From Eumeta japonica (taxonomy: Eukaryota; Arthropoda; Insecta; Lepidoptera; Psychidae), in contig BGZK01001213.1 of assembly GCA_005406025.1 (NCBI GenBank), forward strand, positions 62,001 through 126,000: a stretch of 64,000 nt of DNA. The letters run 5' to 3'. The notes beneath the pieces are model-generated. The model saw only the letters and a list, made by a program, of their open reading frames with translations. It was not told where the DNA came from and ran no database searches. Positions 1 to 12,460 of this stretch are shown one piece after another; within the stretch, counting starts at the first letter, position 1; each line of letters starts with the position of its first letter. Both the position numbers and the translations under genes were made by a program.

Positions 1-2460
1 TTTTCACATCTATCGGCACTCCGAGCAATGTGCTAAAATTACAATTTTACAATAATAACAATTATATTCATTGCAATGTACAATCTCCAACGAGTACTGA
101 GGACGCCTACCAATAAGGTTTATATATCTTACACTCAACTATATATAATGTATTTGGATGCGTATGCACATACGTGCACACAGGCCGATACGGGCGCTCC
201 ATATATGGGAGAGGATTAGCATGTCGGTGACGCGAATTCATTAGATTTTACCCATATAAAAACCACCCAACGCGCCGAAAGACGTTTTCACTACAAAAGA
301 AATGTAAGTGATTACATAACAAAAAAATCAGGAGCCATAGAACAAATGACAATATAAAATTTAGTTTAACGCGGCATACAAATACAGCTCGTACAAATTG
401 TTACCCAACTAAAACGGTACTGCATAAGGACTAGGTTATCCCAGAGGGGTTAGACAGATACCACTGACCATTCTTTCTCCGCTCCATTTGGTACAATCTT
501 TATTACCTCATTTCGATGACATTCATGAATATATATCCGTGCAAAATCGAATGTATGAATGTCTTATTTAACGATAAATGAAGTTGTAATCATTTATTGC
601 TTGCATTTTTTCAAGACGAAGATGTTGAAAGGAACTGCTAAAATCGCTTTTTAGCAGTAACATCAATGTTGGTTATCAGTAAGCGAGCACAGAGAGGCTT
701 TATGCACCTCGTGCATGCGCAGACGCCAGTCGGTGCGCGCGCCGCGAACGCAACACACGCCGTGGTCGAATTTATAGCTACATAGAAGTTTGTTTTGTTT
801 ATGCTTTGTGCTGTTAACTGCGGCGCTTTTTAAGGTACGGTTTTTTTCTATCAAGTACAATTTTTGTTTTATTTTATATAGATATGCAATTTAAAAAATT
901 TCTTACTTCACTTGAAAATTTGTTATTAACTGATTACAATTTATATTTTTCAACATAATTTTCCCAATCATTATTTTTTATTGAATGTAAACAATTGCAA
1001 ACATAAAAAAATATTAATTTTTTTTTTACTCTTTCTGTCATTAGTTTTTGCATTTCTGCAATTTTAATTTTCTATGATATTGAAATAAAAATAACAAATC
1101 AGTAATGGACTTAATATTTAAATTGGGTATATTTTGTTTAAACCTTATATTTTTGGCAATACAGTTAAAATGTATTTTTTTTAATATGTCATTTCACATT
1201 GAACCTACATATTTATACGATTTAAAATGTTGCATCTTATTTTTAACATCTGTGTAACACAGATTTCAACTTATATAAAAGGAATGAACTCATATCGAAA
1301 ATAATTAAGGCACATTTAATCTCACCGAAAAAAAACGGACAAAAACAAATAAAATTTTATTTTAATCACTAAACAGTATTTGTCGAACGCAAAAATACTT
1401 ACACAATTTCCATAAATGCAACCACACCAAAACGCGATAATAATAATAATCATCGCGCTCGCCCCCTCCGGCGAGGTCGGCCGAGGTGCGCGTGCGCAGA
1501 ACTCTCACGCGGTGACCTCCCGCCGCGGATGGCCCAAACGCCGCCGGTTATGTAAAAAATGACCCGACTTTGTGCAACGTTCTTCTTCTTTCTGTGCGTT
1601 CATAACAAAGGAACGATATTGTAAAATAACGCTCATGAGCCTTCGAAAGGGTCCACGTAATCTTTAGTTAGTCTCTTATTCACCAGGTTTTCAGTGTAGT
1701 GAAAAATTGTGGTTGGCAAAAATTGTGTTCGTAAGCAGTTTTCAGGCTTGTCACTTATCATATTAAAATAAATAAATTATGTATTGTCGTATGTAATCAA
1801 ATCCCACATTTTCGTTGTAAAACATTAATTATTGAAATGAATATGTTACAATCCAAATCATATTCTACGCGAGTTTTAAAGTTTAATGTTCGAAAAATTT
1901 GCCTTTCATTTTTTTTATGTTTTATAGTTTCATCATAAATTTTTAATTTATATAATTTGCTTTTACGATTATCTAATGGCACTCCATTGATATGAATACA
2001 TGATCTAATTTCATTAGTGCTAGTATTATGTTTTTTGCATTTTTTATAAAAACCCATCCACTTACGTTATTCCAATGAACATTTGACAGAATACAAAAAT
2101 AATGTTATTAAAACACTTGAGAGAAACTTACAAACTGTTTACGTATCTCAATGCTAATTAATTCTCTACCTTGAGCATTTTTGGTATTTTTTCAAAATCC
2201 CAACAATTACATCTGAAAAAAATTATAACAAAATAATTTACACGAACGCTTAAAAGTTCACGCAGTAAAATTTCACATCACCCCCAGCCCATTCATTTTA
2301 TTACATATACATTAAATATGTAAAATGTTACTACGTTACCGTGATTTGAAAATGTAATATGCATGTAGACATAAGCTTGCTTAGATCTCAGTCAACGCGC
2401 GCAATTTAACGAAATGAGGGAAACAAACGAAGATACGAGGTAGATTCTGTATACTGCAAT
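1..2460. other. Intergenic, no gene seen; two CpG-rich patches
   Basis: AT-rich sequence with many homopolymer runs. CpG-rich patches lie at about 690-765 and 1450-1545. The second holds GCGCGTGCGCAG and CCGCCGCGGATGG and is followed by an eight-residue minimal frame, so a leader or promoter is possible but unproven. A minus-strand frame at 1797-2057 is not recognisable and is probably chance. Confidence 0.5.
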
Positions 2461-2466
2461 CGCAGC

Positions 2467-2514
2467 TTATTGAAGTTATGGAGAATCCACTTATTGAAGT
2501 TATGGAGAATCCAC
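2467..2514. repeat. 24-bp tandem duplication
   Basis: Two exact head-to-tail copies begin TTATTGAAGTTATGG and end AATCCAC, and a partial third copy (TCATTGGAGAAT) follows. It immediately precedes the SINE head and may be part of the inserted element or the insertion junction. Confidence 0.8.
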
Positions 2515-2529
2515 TCATTGGAGAATTGA

Positions 2530-2722
2530 ATGTACAAGCGGCGGCAGTTCAGTGGCCCAGGACGGTGCCTTCGAGTCGGGAGATGCCGGGACCGATGTGT
2601 TTGTAACCTAAGTCGACTCAAACCACTCGCTCTGTGCCTCGGGGAGCACGATAAGCCGTCGCCGCCGCGGGGCGGGGGGTCAGCAACCCCCGCCCGCACC
2701 GGACCGGCGAAAGAGACTTAAG
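2530..2722 (+). mobile_element. tRNA-derived SINE copy
   Basis: The head GGCAGTTCAGTGGCCCAGG resembles a polymerase III A box and GCCTTCGAGTCGGGAG a B box. The GC-rich body (GACTCAAACCACTCGCTC, TGCCTCGGGGAGCACG) recurs in reverse orientation at 27745-28035 and, partly, at 15330-15510. No long poly(A) tail is visible. Confidence 0.5.
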
Positions 2723-3354
2723 GTTTAAGCCCTTCGAATTAAAACGATAAGATATATATATATATACGCTATACTACATACATACCGTTATGTGATTCGT
2801 GTATATACTTGTATTATACGCGAATGAGATGAGTGTATAAATTTCCATTTTCGGATTCGCCTCGACCTTTACAAGTTGCAGTCGAATTGTATAGGAACGG
2901 AGCGTGCCGTATAAAACCTTCATTCCTGTTTGTCAATATTTTAAATAATGTGAATACACTGCGGTGTATGGCGTGCCTCGCGACAGCCTCACCGTAGCAA
3001 GGACCGGGAGTGGCTTGTTGACAAATTTTGTGATACTGTACGTAATATTACAGTATCAATATGTGTATAAATCTCATGCTAAAAATCGACGATTATTCAT
3101 ATTTTCACTTTGACCCATATTTAAAACACCATGTCCTTCTTTTATATATAAAATTAATGACTAAACGCGTTTAAAATGTGCGAGAATCGCGAAGGTAATT
3201 TTTTATAGGACAACTTTCGAATTCGTCTCCCTCTGCAAAATATTTGTGACGTCACTTCGATTTTTTTTAAACGATAGCTTTGCTCACCAACACGTATTTT
3301 ACGTAGTCTGCTACGTAGTAGAACAAACGCAAAGGTAACAACAATCATGTACGA

Positions 3355-3660
3355 CACCACGGCTGTGACTGCCCTAACTCCTGGATGGCCGCTAGGCGAA
3401 TTGAACTTCGCCGAGGCACGGAAGTTTACACGCGGATGCTCGTCACGCTAGTTTCGCTAGCTAGCTAGAACTGCCTCAGCCCGTAAACCCTTATAGCTCG
3501 TTCGCTGCTGGTGAGCGTCGGTGACTCTGCGATCAGGGGGCGTCGCCTTCGAATCGAGAAGTATCAGGCTCCATCCTGACCGTGGACAGATCGACCGATG
3601 GGTTCTAAGCATAAAATCGATGTAAACCACTGGCCCCGCATCTCGGAAATCCACGTTATC
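3355..3660 (+). mobile_element. Diverged SINE-like fragment
   Basis: It contains CGCCGAGGCACGGAAG and GGGGCGTCGCCTTCGAATCG, similar to the body and B-box regions of the other SINE copies here, in plus orientation. Boundaries are rough and the match is partial. Confidence 0.35.
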
Positions 3661-5081
3661 GTCGTGCCGATGACGCCAGCGCCGTCACGCAAGACTTAAA
3701 ACGCAAAGCCTTTTAATTTAAAAAAGAAAAAAAAATCGGAGTAGGGTAGGCCTCAGCAGTAGAGTGATCAGAACCGATACAATGACGCAGCCATTGACTT
3801 TCTAACAGCCTGACCCAATCCGTAGACGCCGTCTATTACAATAATTGAATAATCCCACTTTATTTGTGCGCCCAAGCGAAAAGTGTCGTGGGCTCGGAGA
3901 ATTCACGATTTCGTAAAAAAAAATTCTCATCGGACACGTGACGCTCTAGTAGTTTTAGAGTATAATTTTTTATAACCGTTCTTAAAGTTTTTTTGGAGGG
4001 AACTTCCTCGAGAGAAGAACTAGACAATACAGCGTTTTACTTTCTATTCAAGGTTATCATCCTTGAAATTTGATCTTTAAGGCGTACACGTCCATAGACC
4101 GTACCTACAAAAAGTTTGAATTCGAATAAAATTATAAAAAAGATAAGCACAGGATACTTAAGTCTCTCGAATAAATTCTATATTGTAATATTAAACCAGC
4201 AATTCTTGGATATACATAAGCCATATTACAGACCACGAATTTCTCGCAAACGGCCCTAACGATAATGATGTTTTTCTTTTTATTTGTTTCGATAAAAGTA
4301 TGCTTTTTAAATTCATCGTATAGGTATCTTCCTTGGAAAATGAGGTAAAAAAATCTGAAAGACTGGTGACGCTGCAGGTCATCCCTAAAACTTCCCGCTG
4401 TGATATTTATCGATGTCTTTATGGGTTTTTGAACTTTTCCAGAACAAAAACTTGGAAAACGATTGACCCTACAAGCCATTCCAGAAACTTCTTTCTACTT
4501 TCGAGCTCAAAGCGTTAAAAAATAAATTAACAGTTAATTATGAAGCTCATCACGCTCAAAAGATCGATTTTAATGCTTTTTGGACTTTCCGAGCCCAAAA
4601 ACATGGCCCAATACCCTCTGGACTCTTCCAGTTCAAAAATCTATAAATACAGTGTATTAAAATTTTATCTGAATGTTCTCAGAATATCGTTATGAATATG
4701 TATATTAAATACATTATATTATATTATGCATAATTTGTTTTTTAACAGACAATCAATATTGAATAGCTTGTACATAACAATTTCAGGTGAGAACATTTTT
4801 TTGTTTCATATTTTTGAGAGCGTGATTTTTTAGTAGTCGAGTTTTAATTTTAAAACTCAATTTTTATTTAAATTATTTTTGGGATATAATTTCGTGATAA
4901 AATATTTTCAGACACGCATTGTTATTATTTTTTTATTTAGATTTTATTGTTTTACATATATACGCATAATAATATTTATCAAACTTACCCATAGATTTAT
5001 ATTTCGAAATATACCGCGTGCCAATACTCACATCTTGTATCAATAGTATTATACACGTAAAAATAATTAACTACATCGTTC
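3661..5081. other. Intergenic, nothing recognised
   Basis: AT-rich. Overlapping short frames on both strands at 4130-4520 have no recognisable content and no codon bias. Confidence 0.5.
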
Positions 5082-5120
5082 GCAGGCAATTCAGAGCGGC
5101 AAAATATCGTGCGTCGTACT
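5082..5120 (+). repeat. Copy 1 of a shared short element (GCAATTCAGAGCGGCA core)
   Basis: The 20-mer starting GCAGGCAATTCAG is identical to one at 59547-59566, and both are followed by a ...GTACTGTA... sequence. Each copy could be read as a short exon between AG and GT. A dispersed repeat is the simplest explanation. Confidence 0.5.
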
Positions 5121-5309
5121 GTACGTTTTTATTAAACAGCACACCTACGACCAGCAGACCAATTCTGAAAACTTAAAACGATTCAGCCGCTGTCATTGTG
5201 ACGTCAAAATTACGCCAGGGTAAGAAGAATTGCCACCACGTACCCTCGATTGACATAGTTTTGATGTCATATAGATATCGATTGAATGGTTTTAAGTTTG
5301 CAGTACTAG

Positions 5310-5645
5310 TCTGCAAGCGCGGATCCAGGATTTCATTCAGGATGGGAGGGATTTATGTGTGACAAATTATCCTACATTGGGTGTAGACAAAAAAAAGCGC
5401 TTCGCGCATGCGTCGCGATGGAGGTATCGCATCCAATGCACCCCCGTAGCCGCGCCCGCCGGTGACGCACAGGCGGACGGCCCGGCGGCCGACACGGCAG
5501 ACCCCGCGACCTCGTCACGCGGATACGGCGTCAATCACTTGACGGCGGGTTTAGGTTGTGCGCAACTTTGAAACGGGCGATAGCTAACAAAGCGAATAAC
5601 GTTGTCGTGCTGACACGTCACGCTAATACGACGTGGGCCAATAAG
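5310..5645. other. Repeat-like junction and CpG-rich island
   Basis: AAGCGCGGATCCAGGATTT and the G-run after it (5312-5350) look like a transposon terminal segment. From 5395 to 5640 the sequence is strongly CpG-rich (GCCGCGCCCGCCGGTGACGC, GGCCCGGCGGCCGACACGG). A 70-codon frame at 5359-5571 follows the GC content and resembles no family I know. It is either a promoter-type island or the inside of a GC-rich transposon. Confidence 0.35.
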
Positions 5646-7460
5646 TTGGACAAACATTTACCTTATAAGAAAAGAATTTGGTGGAAATTGGCTCAAACAC
5701 GACTTCCGCTATCTGTCGGGCGACTGTGTCAGTCTCGTGATGCACAGATTATGTGTCCGTTTTAATAAAAATATTTAATGCATCAATGAACTGATATTAT
5801 GAAATATTATGAAACATAAACGTGTATTATTCCGTAAAATTAGTTGCACAAAAATGCAGAATGGCGTTACTATCAGAGATTATTATTTATTTGTATTTTA
5901 AATGCGTATGAGAATAAAATATTTGTAGTTTGTTACTAATCGTTGCTAAATTTCTAATACAATTATGACTCGTATCATTACTTACAAACTATACATCTTA
6001 CTTCTAATTGTTAAATTATTTATTTGGCACTTTTATTGAAACTTAGTGTCAAACATTTATTATTTCAAATACAGATCAATTATGGTTTTCAAGCCAGTTT
6101 AAATCAAAAGTACATGATTGTATGATAAAGTATTTAAATATTCAAATATGTGTGTTGGATGTTTTTGCGTGTTCGAAATTTATGAGTTTAAAATTTTAAT
6201 TATTACGATACAGCCTAAGGCGCTGCACGAGCGCTGGCGCCCCCTCGCCCCGTTACAGAGATTTTACAAATTTATTAAATGTATTTAGCTAGAGGTACTT
6301 GCCTAATATTTATATATACACATATATATATATATATATATTTGTTTATATACGTCATAATTTATTGATACGAATTATTACATTTACATAACAAATAAAC
6401 ATATCGTATTCTAATATATTCCGGACACAATAAATATAATTAAAAAAAATAAGACAGAAGGAAAAAAAAGGACGCATTATTTTGCATAACTTTAAAAGTA
6501 CTTTGGAAGTGTTCAGTAATGGCCATATCAACATGCTCATCGAGTACCAATCTATCATCTAAAATAGTACCAAGGTCTCATAGTTTTAAATGTAAAATCT
6601 TTCTAAAAACCGAGGTCTTTTAAATGCCATTTAGATGTGTCGTGCTATTGGGTTTATTTCATTTAGTAAAAGTGTATATTATACATTTAGGGGTTACTCA
6701 CTAATAATCAAACAGGTGACGGTAAGAAAACAATTTATAATATGTTAAACGACTCCAACGGTTCCATAGGATAAACATGTATTTTTTTTTTGTCGTTTGC
6801 ATAGAGAAAATACAGAGTGTGATTGAGGGTATGATGGTAAAAACTAATTTTTATTTTTATTTTAATGTGAACTTATGAATGCTTTTACGTAAGCTGTACT
6901 TGTTTCGGCAATTTTATTCCTTGTATGCAATAAATCAGATTCAAAATAAAACAGTTCATCACAAAAATGCATTTGTTTTTGGCGCGATATACAATTTAAA
7001 CATTCGTTTTAAATCATTCTTTTTAAACAGGATTTTAAATATTCGGCGACATGGAGTGCATTTTCGTTGTTTTTATATTGCATGCAATATCCATGCAATA
7101 TTTAAAAAAAAATAGTTACTTTTGACGTAATCTATACCCAAAATTGTAACGATATATGTCCTGTTCCTGACATATTTTTCCTAAACAGTAATTATTACGG
7201 ATTTTGTGGTTGATATTGAATTCAAGACAATACTTTTTGTAATCTTTACCTATTTGTTTGTTCGCATGAATGCGATAAACTCAAAAATTGCTTAACCAAT
7301 CTCGATGAATCTTTTTGTAATCCATATCCTTCACCTAGGCTCTAATCTTACAAACTATTTGTCATGTCTCGTCACCTAGGGACTACACAAAGAATTATTT
7401 TCTCCAAACGGGCATAGTCCAAGATAAAATTAACCAGAGAGACATTTTTGACCTGAACAC
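5646..7460. other. Intergenic AT-rich DNA with a TA microsatellite
   Basis: A TA-rich microsatellite lies at about 6308-6350. No gene or recognisable transposon was seen. Confidence 0.5.
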
Positions 7461-7745
7461 AGGCATGTATGGGGTTGCCAACCGTACTCTAAAATAGAAT
7501 ATTGAACTGTATATCATGCAGGCGTACTGTATAATCTATAACACTAATAGAGTAAGCTAAAATACTCTTGTTTTTTTGTTCTGTGCTTTTTTTTTATTTA
7601 CTACAAAAAGTACTATAAAATTACATTTTGAAAAATTTTAAATAAATGATACTCTTTTTTATAAGTCCATACTCTTTATTTACCTCCTTTGAATTCAGAT
7701 GTACTTTATTTTTTTTAATAAAAGTTGGCAACCCCAGGCATATAT
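7461..7745. mobile_element. MITE with 12-bp terminal inverted repeats and probable target duplication
   Basis: GGGGTTGCCAAC at 7471-7482 and its reverse complement GTTGGCAACCCC at 7724-7735 bound a 265-bp AT-rich core. The outside flanks AGGCATGTAT (7461-7470) and AGGCATATAT (7736-7745) match at 9 of 10 positions, as a target-site duplication would. A 9-11 bp duplication suggests a Mutator-like origin. A hAT-type origin (8 bp) is the alternative. There is no coding capacity. Confidence 0.7.
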
Positions 7746-10440
7746 TACTTTTTATTGCAAGAAATTGTCTCGAAAAATATAAGTATTTATTAAAATATAT
7801 AACTCCACACGGATGTAATATTCAAAATAAACACGAGAAGATTAGTCCATGCGTGCGAAGCCGCGAACAACTATTATATTAAAATCTATAAATAAATTTC
7901 GGAATTATAGGTTTTTCTATTAAAATTGTGCGTTTTTTAACAAAAAAAATATTCCATTAATTAATTTATAAAAAGTTCTTAAAATCGGTATACATGTAAA
8001 CTTAGTTTCTAGGAAAAATAACACAATTGACCATTCTTTCATAACAGCTTGGCAACGAATGCATGCAAATGGGGCTTGTATCCATACTCTCATGCGATAT
8101 GATTTTACCAATGCCATTTTGATATTTCAAAAGGAATGAAACTTGGACCGATAAAGGCAACACATAAAAGTCATTAGGCCAACTAATCGAGGAGACCATA
8201 AAAGCATAGACAACAATAAACCTAGATTCAGCCGATCGAGCATAGCTAACGCGTCGATCGAGACGTGTGCGACACCAGATCGTTCGCGGCGTCTAATCTG
8301 TGTCGCGGCAGGTGCGGTGCGCTTGCGCAACCCGCGGTCGCGGTTTTAAACGCAATTTTAATAATGCCCCCACGCGTTCGTTGCGGTTCGTTGACTTGTG
8401 CGACCGAAAAAAGAAAAATAATAAACAATAGCATAGAAATATAATGAAGAAAAGGAACGTGATCAAGCGCGTTTTAGCCTATCGTGTTCCATGAAATGAA
8501 TGTAGTTGTAAAATAATACTATATAAAATGTCGTCTCCTGAAAACTACACATTTACAATATTCTCACATCAATTTAAAATATATATGTATGTATTACATA
8601 ATTTTATTGTCGTTACTTGTTTAAAAACGGGACCGATTCAAAATTTGTGTATTTGATTTAATGACATTTGATACTATTTCTACATCACCGGCGGAAAACG
8701 GCCAAAGATTTAATTATTAATAAAAATATTATATTTTTGTAAAATTCTACTACACAATGAAGAATAAAGTTTTAAAATAAAATATCGATTTAAAATTAAT
8801 GTGTATTAAGAGAACCTCGATTTTATCAATTTAAAAACTTTTATTGTAAACGAAAGCGTACACAACCTTACAGTGTATATAGCCCAAATAGCTTAGTGAT
8901 AGCTTGAATTTGTAATTGCCTATCATAATTAACTAAAGATATTACATCAACATAACGGAGGAGCATGTTCAAAGCAACCACCAGAAAAATGAGCATTCAT
9001 TTTCGACCAATAGAAATACTTAATTACATGCATACGTCTGCTGCTATCTCTTTGATTACTTAACGGATTGTACTGAAAGTAAAAAAATCTTGTAATAAAA
9101 ATCTTTATTATTATTGATGTGTGGTTCTAAAAAATTGGTCATTAGAAACATTCGTGTTAAAGTTTAATAACGGAAAATTTGTATGACTGTTAGGAGGTAA
9201 ATAGATTTAGTAATCAGTTGTCAAAACCTAGACAGTAACTTTCAACACTAAAGGCCACCCGCAAAAGATGTTACTAAATCGACTAGACTGAAGATTTCAA
9301 CAAAAATCTCATATGGCTTGGCATACCGAAACCAAATGAACTCGAATATTTGGCTATCAAAGTTTTTTATTTTGCATGCATTTAGGAAATCTATCAAAAT
9401 ATAAAATCGCTAGGTGCCCTTGGAAATTATTTAAACTCTATTTAATACATGCTTCTTGAAGATCTCGAGTTGTGAGGAGAACACGAGAAGATGCAACAAT
9501 ATCTTCTTTAATTAACATTCAGGCTGTGACGGACACATGAGTCGCGGCGTTATTATAAAATAGTGCAGTGCATGTTGACGATGCAGAAATGTTGCAGTGC
9601 ATGCATATAATGCAGACGAGGCCCGAGCATGTTCGCAAGAAAGCAGCTAGGTCAAATATCTTTATACACATTGTGGTCTCGATTGCAAACAATAGATGAC
9701 GCCGCTTGGCGCTGAAATAATGATCTGAAACCGAGACAGCAATCGAGACAGACAGAATGAGAAAACATTTTTTTCGAAGTCCACGAAGAAATATTTCCCT
9801 ACACATTCAATGCGTAAAAATATGTTTGTCACACACTTAAATTGTATTACATATGCAATTGTAAATAGTTATTGTTTCTTTAGGTTTTACGCAACGTGCT
9901 CACTTATGCTTTCAACGAGGCGCGTGAACAGTGCGCAACGGTTAGTGCTCGCATAATTGTATTCACGCTGCGTATGCGCCTAAATGTTCGTTTTCCCACA
10001 TCGTTGTGTTCGTGAGAAACACATACGGTTTCGCGTTATATAGATCGAGAACACCGAAGATAAATATTTGTGTAGTGCCAAACGTTTCCGGTTTTCTAAA
10101 TACTTGCTAAAATTCTAAAATTCGGCGAAAAAGGTGTATTATTTGCATGTCTTATGAAACTGTGTAAAACTATTAGTTTTACGGGTTTAAGTAAGCTGTT
10201 CGATATTTTTGCTGTGAGTTGCAATTAACAAGCTATTAACACAGTTTTTATTTTAAGGCTACTATAAGTATGTATCGCTGTAAAATTATTTATCACTAAA
10301 TAGATCTCGAGAATCAGCTTTTTCTATATTTTCATGACGTAGCTTTTGGTGAAAGTTCTCGTCTAATACGACATTCAACATTTATGAAGTGAAGCTTCTT
10401 AACGAAGACTTCAATGTGCAAGTGTACTACGAAATAAAGG
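7746..10440. other. Intergenic; CpG-rich patch at 8230-8410
   Basis: The only distinctive stretch is the CpG-rich 8230-8410 segment (CGTTCGCGGCGTC, CCGCGGTCGCGG) within AT-rich DNA. A milder GC-rich stretch lies at 9885-10035 with many CGC/GCG steps. Minus-strand frames at 7920-8434 and 9519-9806 are unrecognised. No gene is supported. Confidence 0.45.
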
Positions 10441-10447
10441 ATACGCC

Positions 10448-10475
10448 GAGCGTCACGCGGCCGCGTGTGACGCTC
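10448..10475. repeat. GC-rich hairpin (GAGCGTCAC / GTGACGCTC)
   Basis: Nine-base arms flank a loop that contains the palindrome GCGGCCGC. It sits 70 bp left of the large snap-back palindrome. Confidence 0.65.
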
Positions 10476-10540
10476 TATGTCACATTCTAATATTACAGCT
10501 TCCTATTGTATTGTGTGAGATTTTAATTCGCGAAAATCCA

Positions 10541-10894
10541 TAGTAGACGCTGCCTGCAACATGCATTAACATGCAGCATGCAACCCACCGCTGACCCTCG
10601 AATCTGCCTATCCATTACGAATCTCTATCCAAATGATTGAATATTGATTCCAGAGGATTGACAGATATCGAACACCTTATAATTGTCTTATTCCGCTAAC
10701 GTAATAACTAGAACTGAATAACTTGAACTTAGCGCTAAGTTAGCGGAATAAGATAATTATAAGGTGTTCGATATATGTCATCCTCTGGAATCAATATTCA
10801 ATCATTTGAATAGAGATTCGTAGTGGAGAGCAGATTCGAGGGTCAGCGGTGGGTTGCATGCTGCATGTTAATGCATGTTGCAGGCACGCGTCTA
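10541..10894. repeat. Large snap-back palindrome (arms about 155 bp, loop about 38 bp)
   Basis: The left arm (about 10542-10700) and right arm (about 10739-10894) are reverse complements with roughly eight differences and one indel. Matching landmarks are CCTGCAACATGCATTAACAT with its complement, and TTATTCCGCTAAC with GTTAGCGGAATAA. The loop carries the palindrome TTAGCGCTAA. A 15-bp direct repeat, TATTACAGCTTCCTA, lies at 10491-10505 and 10893-10907 and may be a target duplication. It is either a foldback transposon or a hairpin-RNA locus. Confidence 0.85.
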
Positions 10895-10907
10895 TTACAG
10901 CTTCCTA

Positions 10908-12235
10908 CACAGAATACGCTTAAATAGCAAGTTATACTTTATTTAGTTTTTTCTGTGTAGTAAATACTTCATATAAAAAACAATTACATACTTAATACAA
11001 AAAAAAATTACACTATTTTATCTAGACTTAATTATATACCTACAGAGAATATAAAACTACTGTCCTTTTTTTCTATATTACATTGAGTTAGGAGATTGGC
11101 TTTGTCGTGCGTTCACAAACTGACACATCCGCATATTTTTTGAACTGCAATTCGTCAGCACTACATGATGAATGATAATTAGCCATATAACATTTAGTTA
11201 GGAAAACTTTACGTATCTTTAGAAAAAAATCCGTGCTATTTCATATATAGAGATATCATATATAGAGATATATTGCGTAAACACGAATTGTCTATTATCG
11301 TCTATGGAAGTCTAAAATATAAGAGCACAGTTGTGGATTGTTCACACGCGACAACTCCGACCCGCCGCTCGCACGTACGACCCCAAAAAAAATTGCAAGG
11401 TCTTTTTGCATAGCCGCATAAACTATTTATTATTACATTCAAAAGGTCACTTCTGAGGTATGAGGAAAAAATTATAAAGTAGTCTGAAATAGGGACCGAA
11501 ACCGATAATTGAAATTTTGCTGAAACCGGATATAGACTATCTTTTGTTGTAATTTAAGGCTATATTTTCATTTGTACGATTACGTCTTTATACATAGACC
11601 AAAAAATTATATTCTTTCTAGATTTTTGGTTACCCTGTTATATAAAGTACTAGTAACTTAAGGTTATTGCCGCCAGCAAATAGGCGTGGCAAGAAATTGC
11701 GAGGAAGAGTGTTACTGAAGCCTTAATTTAATGCGATGCCGTAGTTAGTCATATAGATAAAAGATTCTTATAGTCTCTTATTGGTAATCATTTTGTTATA
11801 TACACATTACAAGAATTTGCAGAGTATGCTTTAGGGTTTAAGAGGGACTGTAAGAAGAAACAATTCTTATATCATTTTTCTATAACAACGGGATATATTT
11901 TTCCACACGCAAACACATCCTGCACAAGCACACACAACACATTCGCGCGCATGCGCCTGTGGGTATATTGTTTGGTACTATTTAAAGGGTTCCATGCCCT
12001 ATTATTAAGTTTACACCGTTTGTCCATACATCATTCCTTCAAAGGTTTAAATTTTTTAAGCAGTATTTTTTGTGTCGAAATTGTCACAGAATAAATAGAT
12101 TAAAATTAAGAGATTTCCCGTACAAGCCGTGAAGTAAATACTGTTAACAAATATTGACAATAAAATCCCAGAATGAAATTCTGGATTAAAGAAAATGACA
12201 TTTTTTTACCAAAACACAAAACAATATATTTGTCC
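10908..12235. other. Intergenic, little structure
   Basis: A short tandem repeat (CATATATAGAGATAT twice, 11242-11271) is the only repeat noted. No gene or known transposon. Confidence 0.5.
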
Positions 12236-12290
12236 GATGATACGGAACTGCTCGAAGCCGGCTCGCACTTGGCCGGTTTTCATTGCATGC
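12236..12290 (+). mobile_element. Tail of a lepidopteran dispersed repeat (CTCGCACTTGGCCGG family)
   Basis: ATACGGAACTGCTCGAAGCC followed by GGCTCGCACTTGGCCGG resembles the conserved 3' end of a repeat very common in moth genomes. Related pieces in this window are at 31640-31765, 33110-33410 and 38450-38980. Confidence 0.5.
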
Positions 12291-12460
12291 GCATTGTTGC
12301 AACTCCACTCGACGCACGCAACGTATTTCTGATTCCTCACAGCGCGCCTGCATCACGCGGAATCGTAAAAAGCTCGTCTAGGCTCCTGCGGTTTTTGCAA
12401 GCCGCGAGACGCGCGTTGTCTCGCAACAGCGCCTCTACGCGCGCCACTACCTAGATCCAT
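12290..12460. other. CpG-rich patch
   Basis: GC-rich sequence with many CGCG steps. A 93-codon frame starting with ATG at 12173 crosses it, but its first third overlaps repeat sequence and the protein is unrecognised and Arg/Ala/Ser-rich, as expected from composition alone. Confidence 0.3.

Noticed and set aside
12173..12454. 93-codon frame with an ATG start
   Set aside because: It begins in AT-rich DNA, crosses a dispersed repeat tail and ends in a CpG-rich patch. The product reflects composition and matches nothing known.
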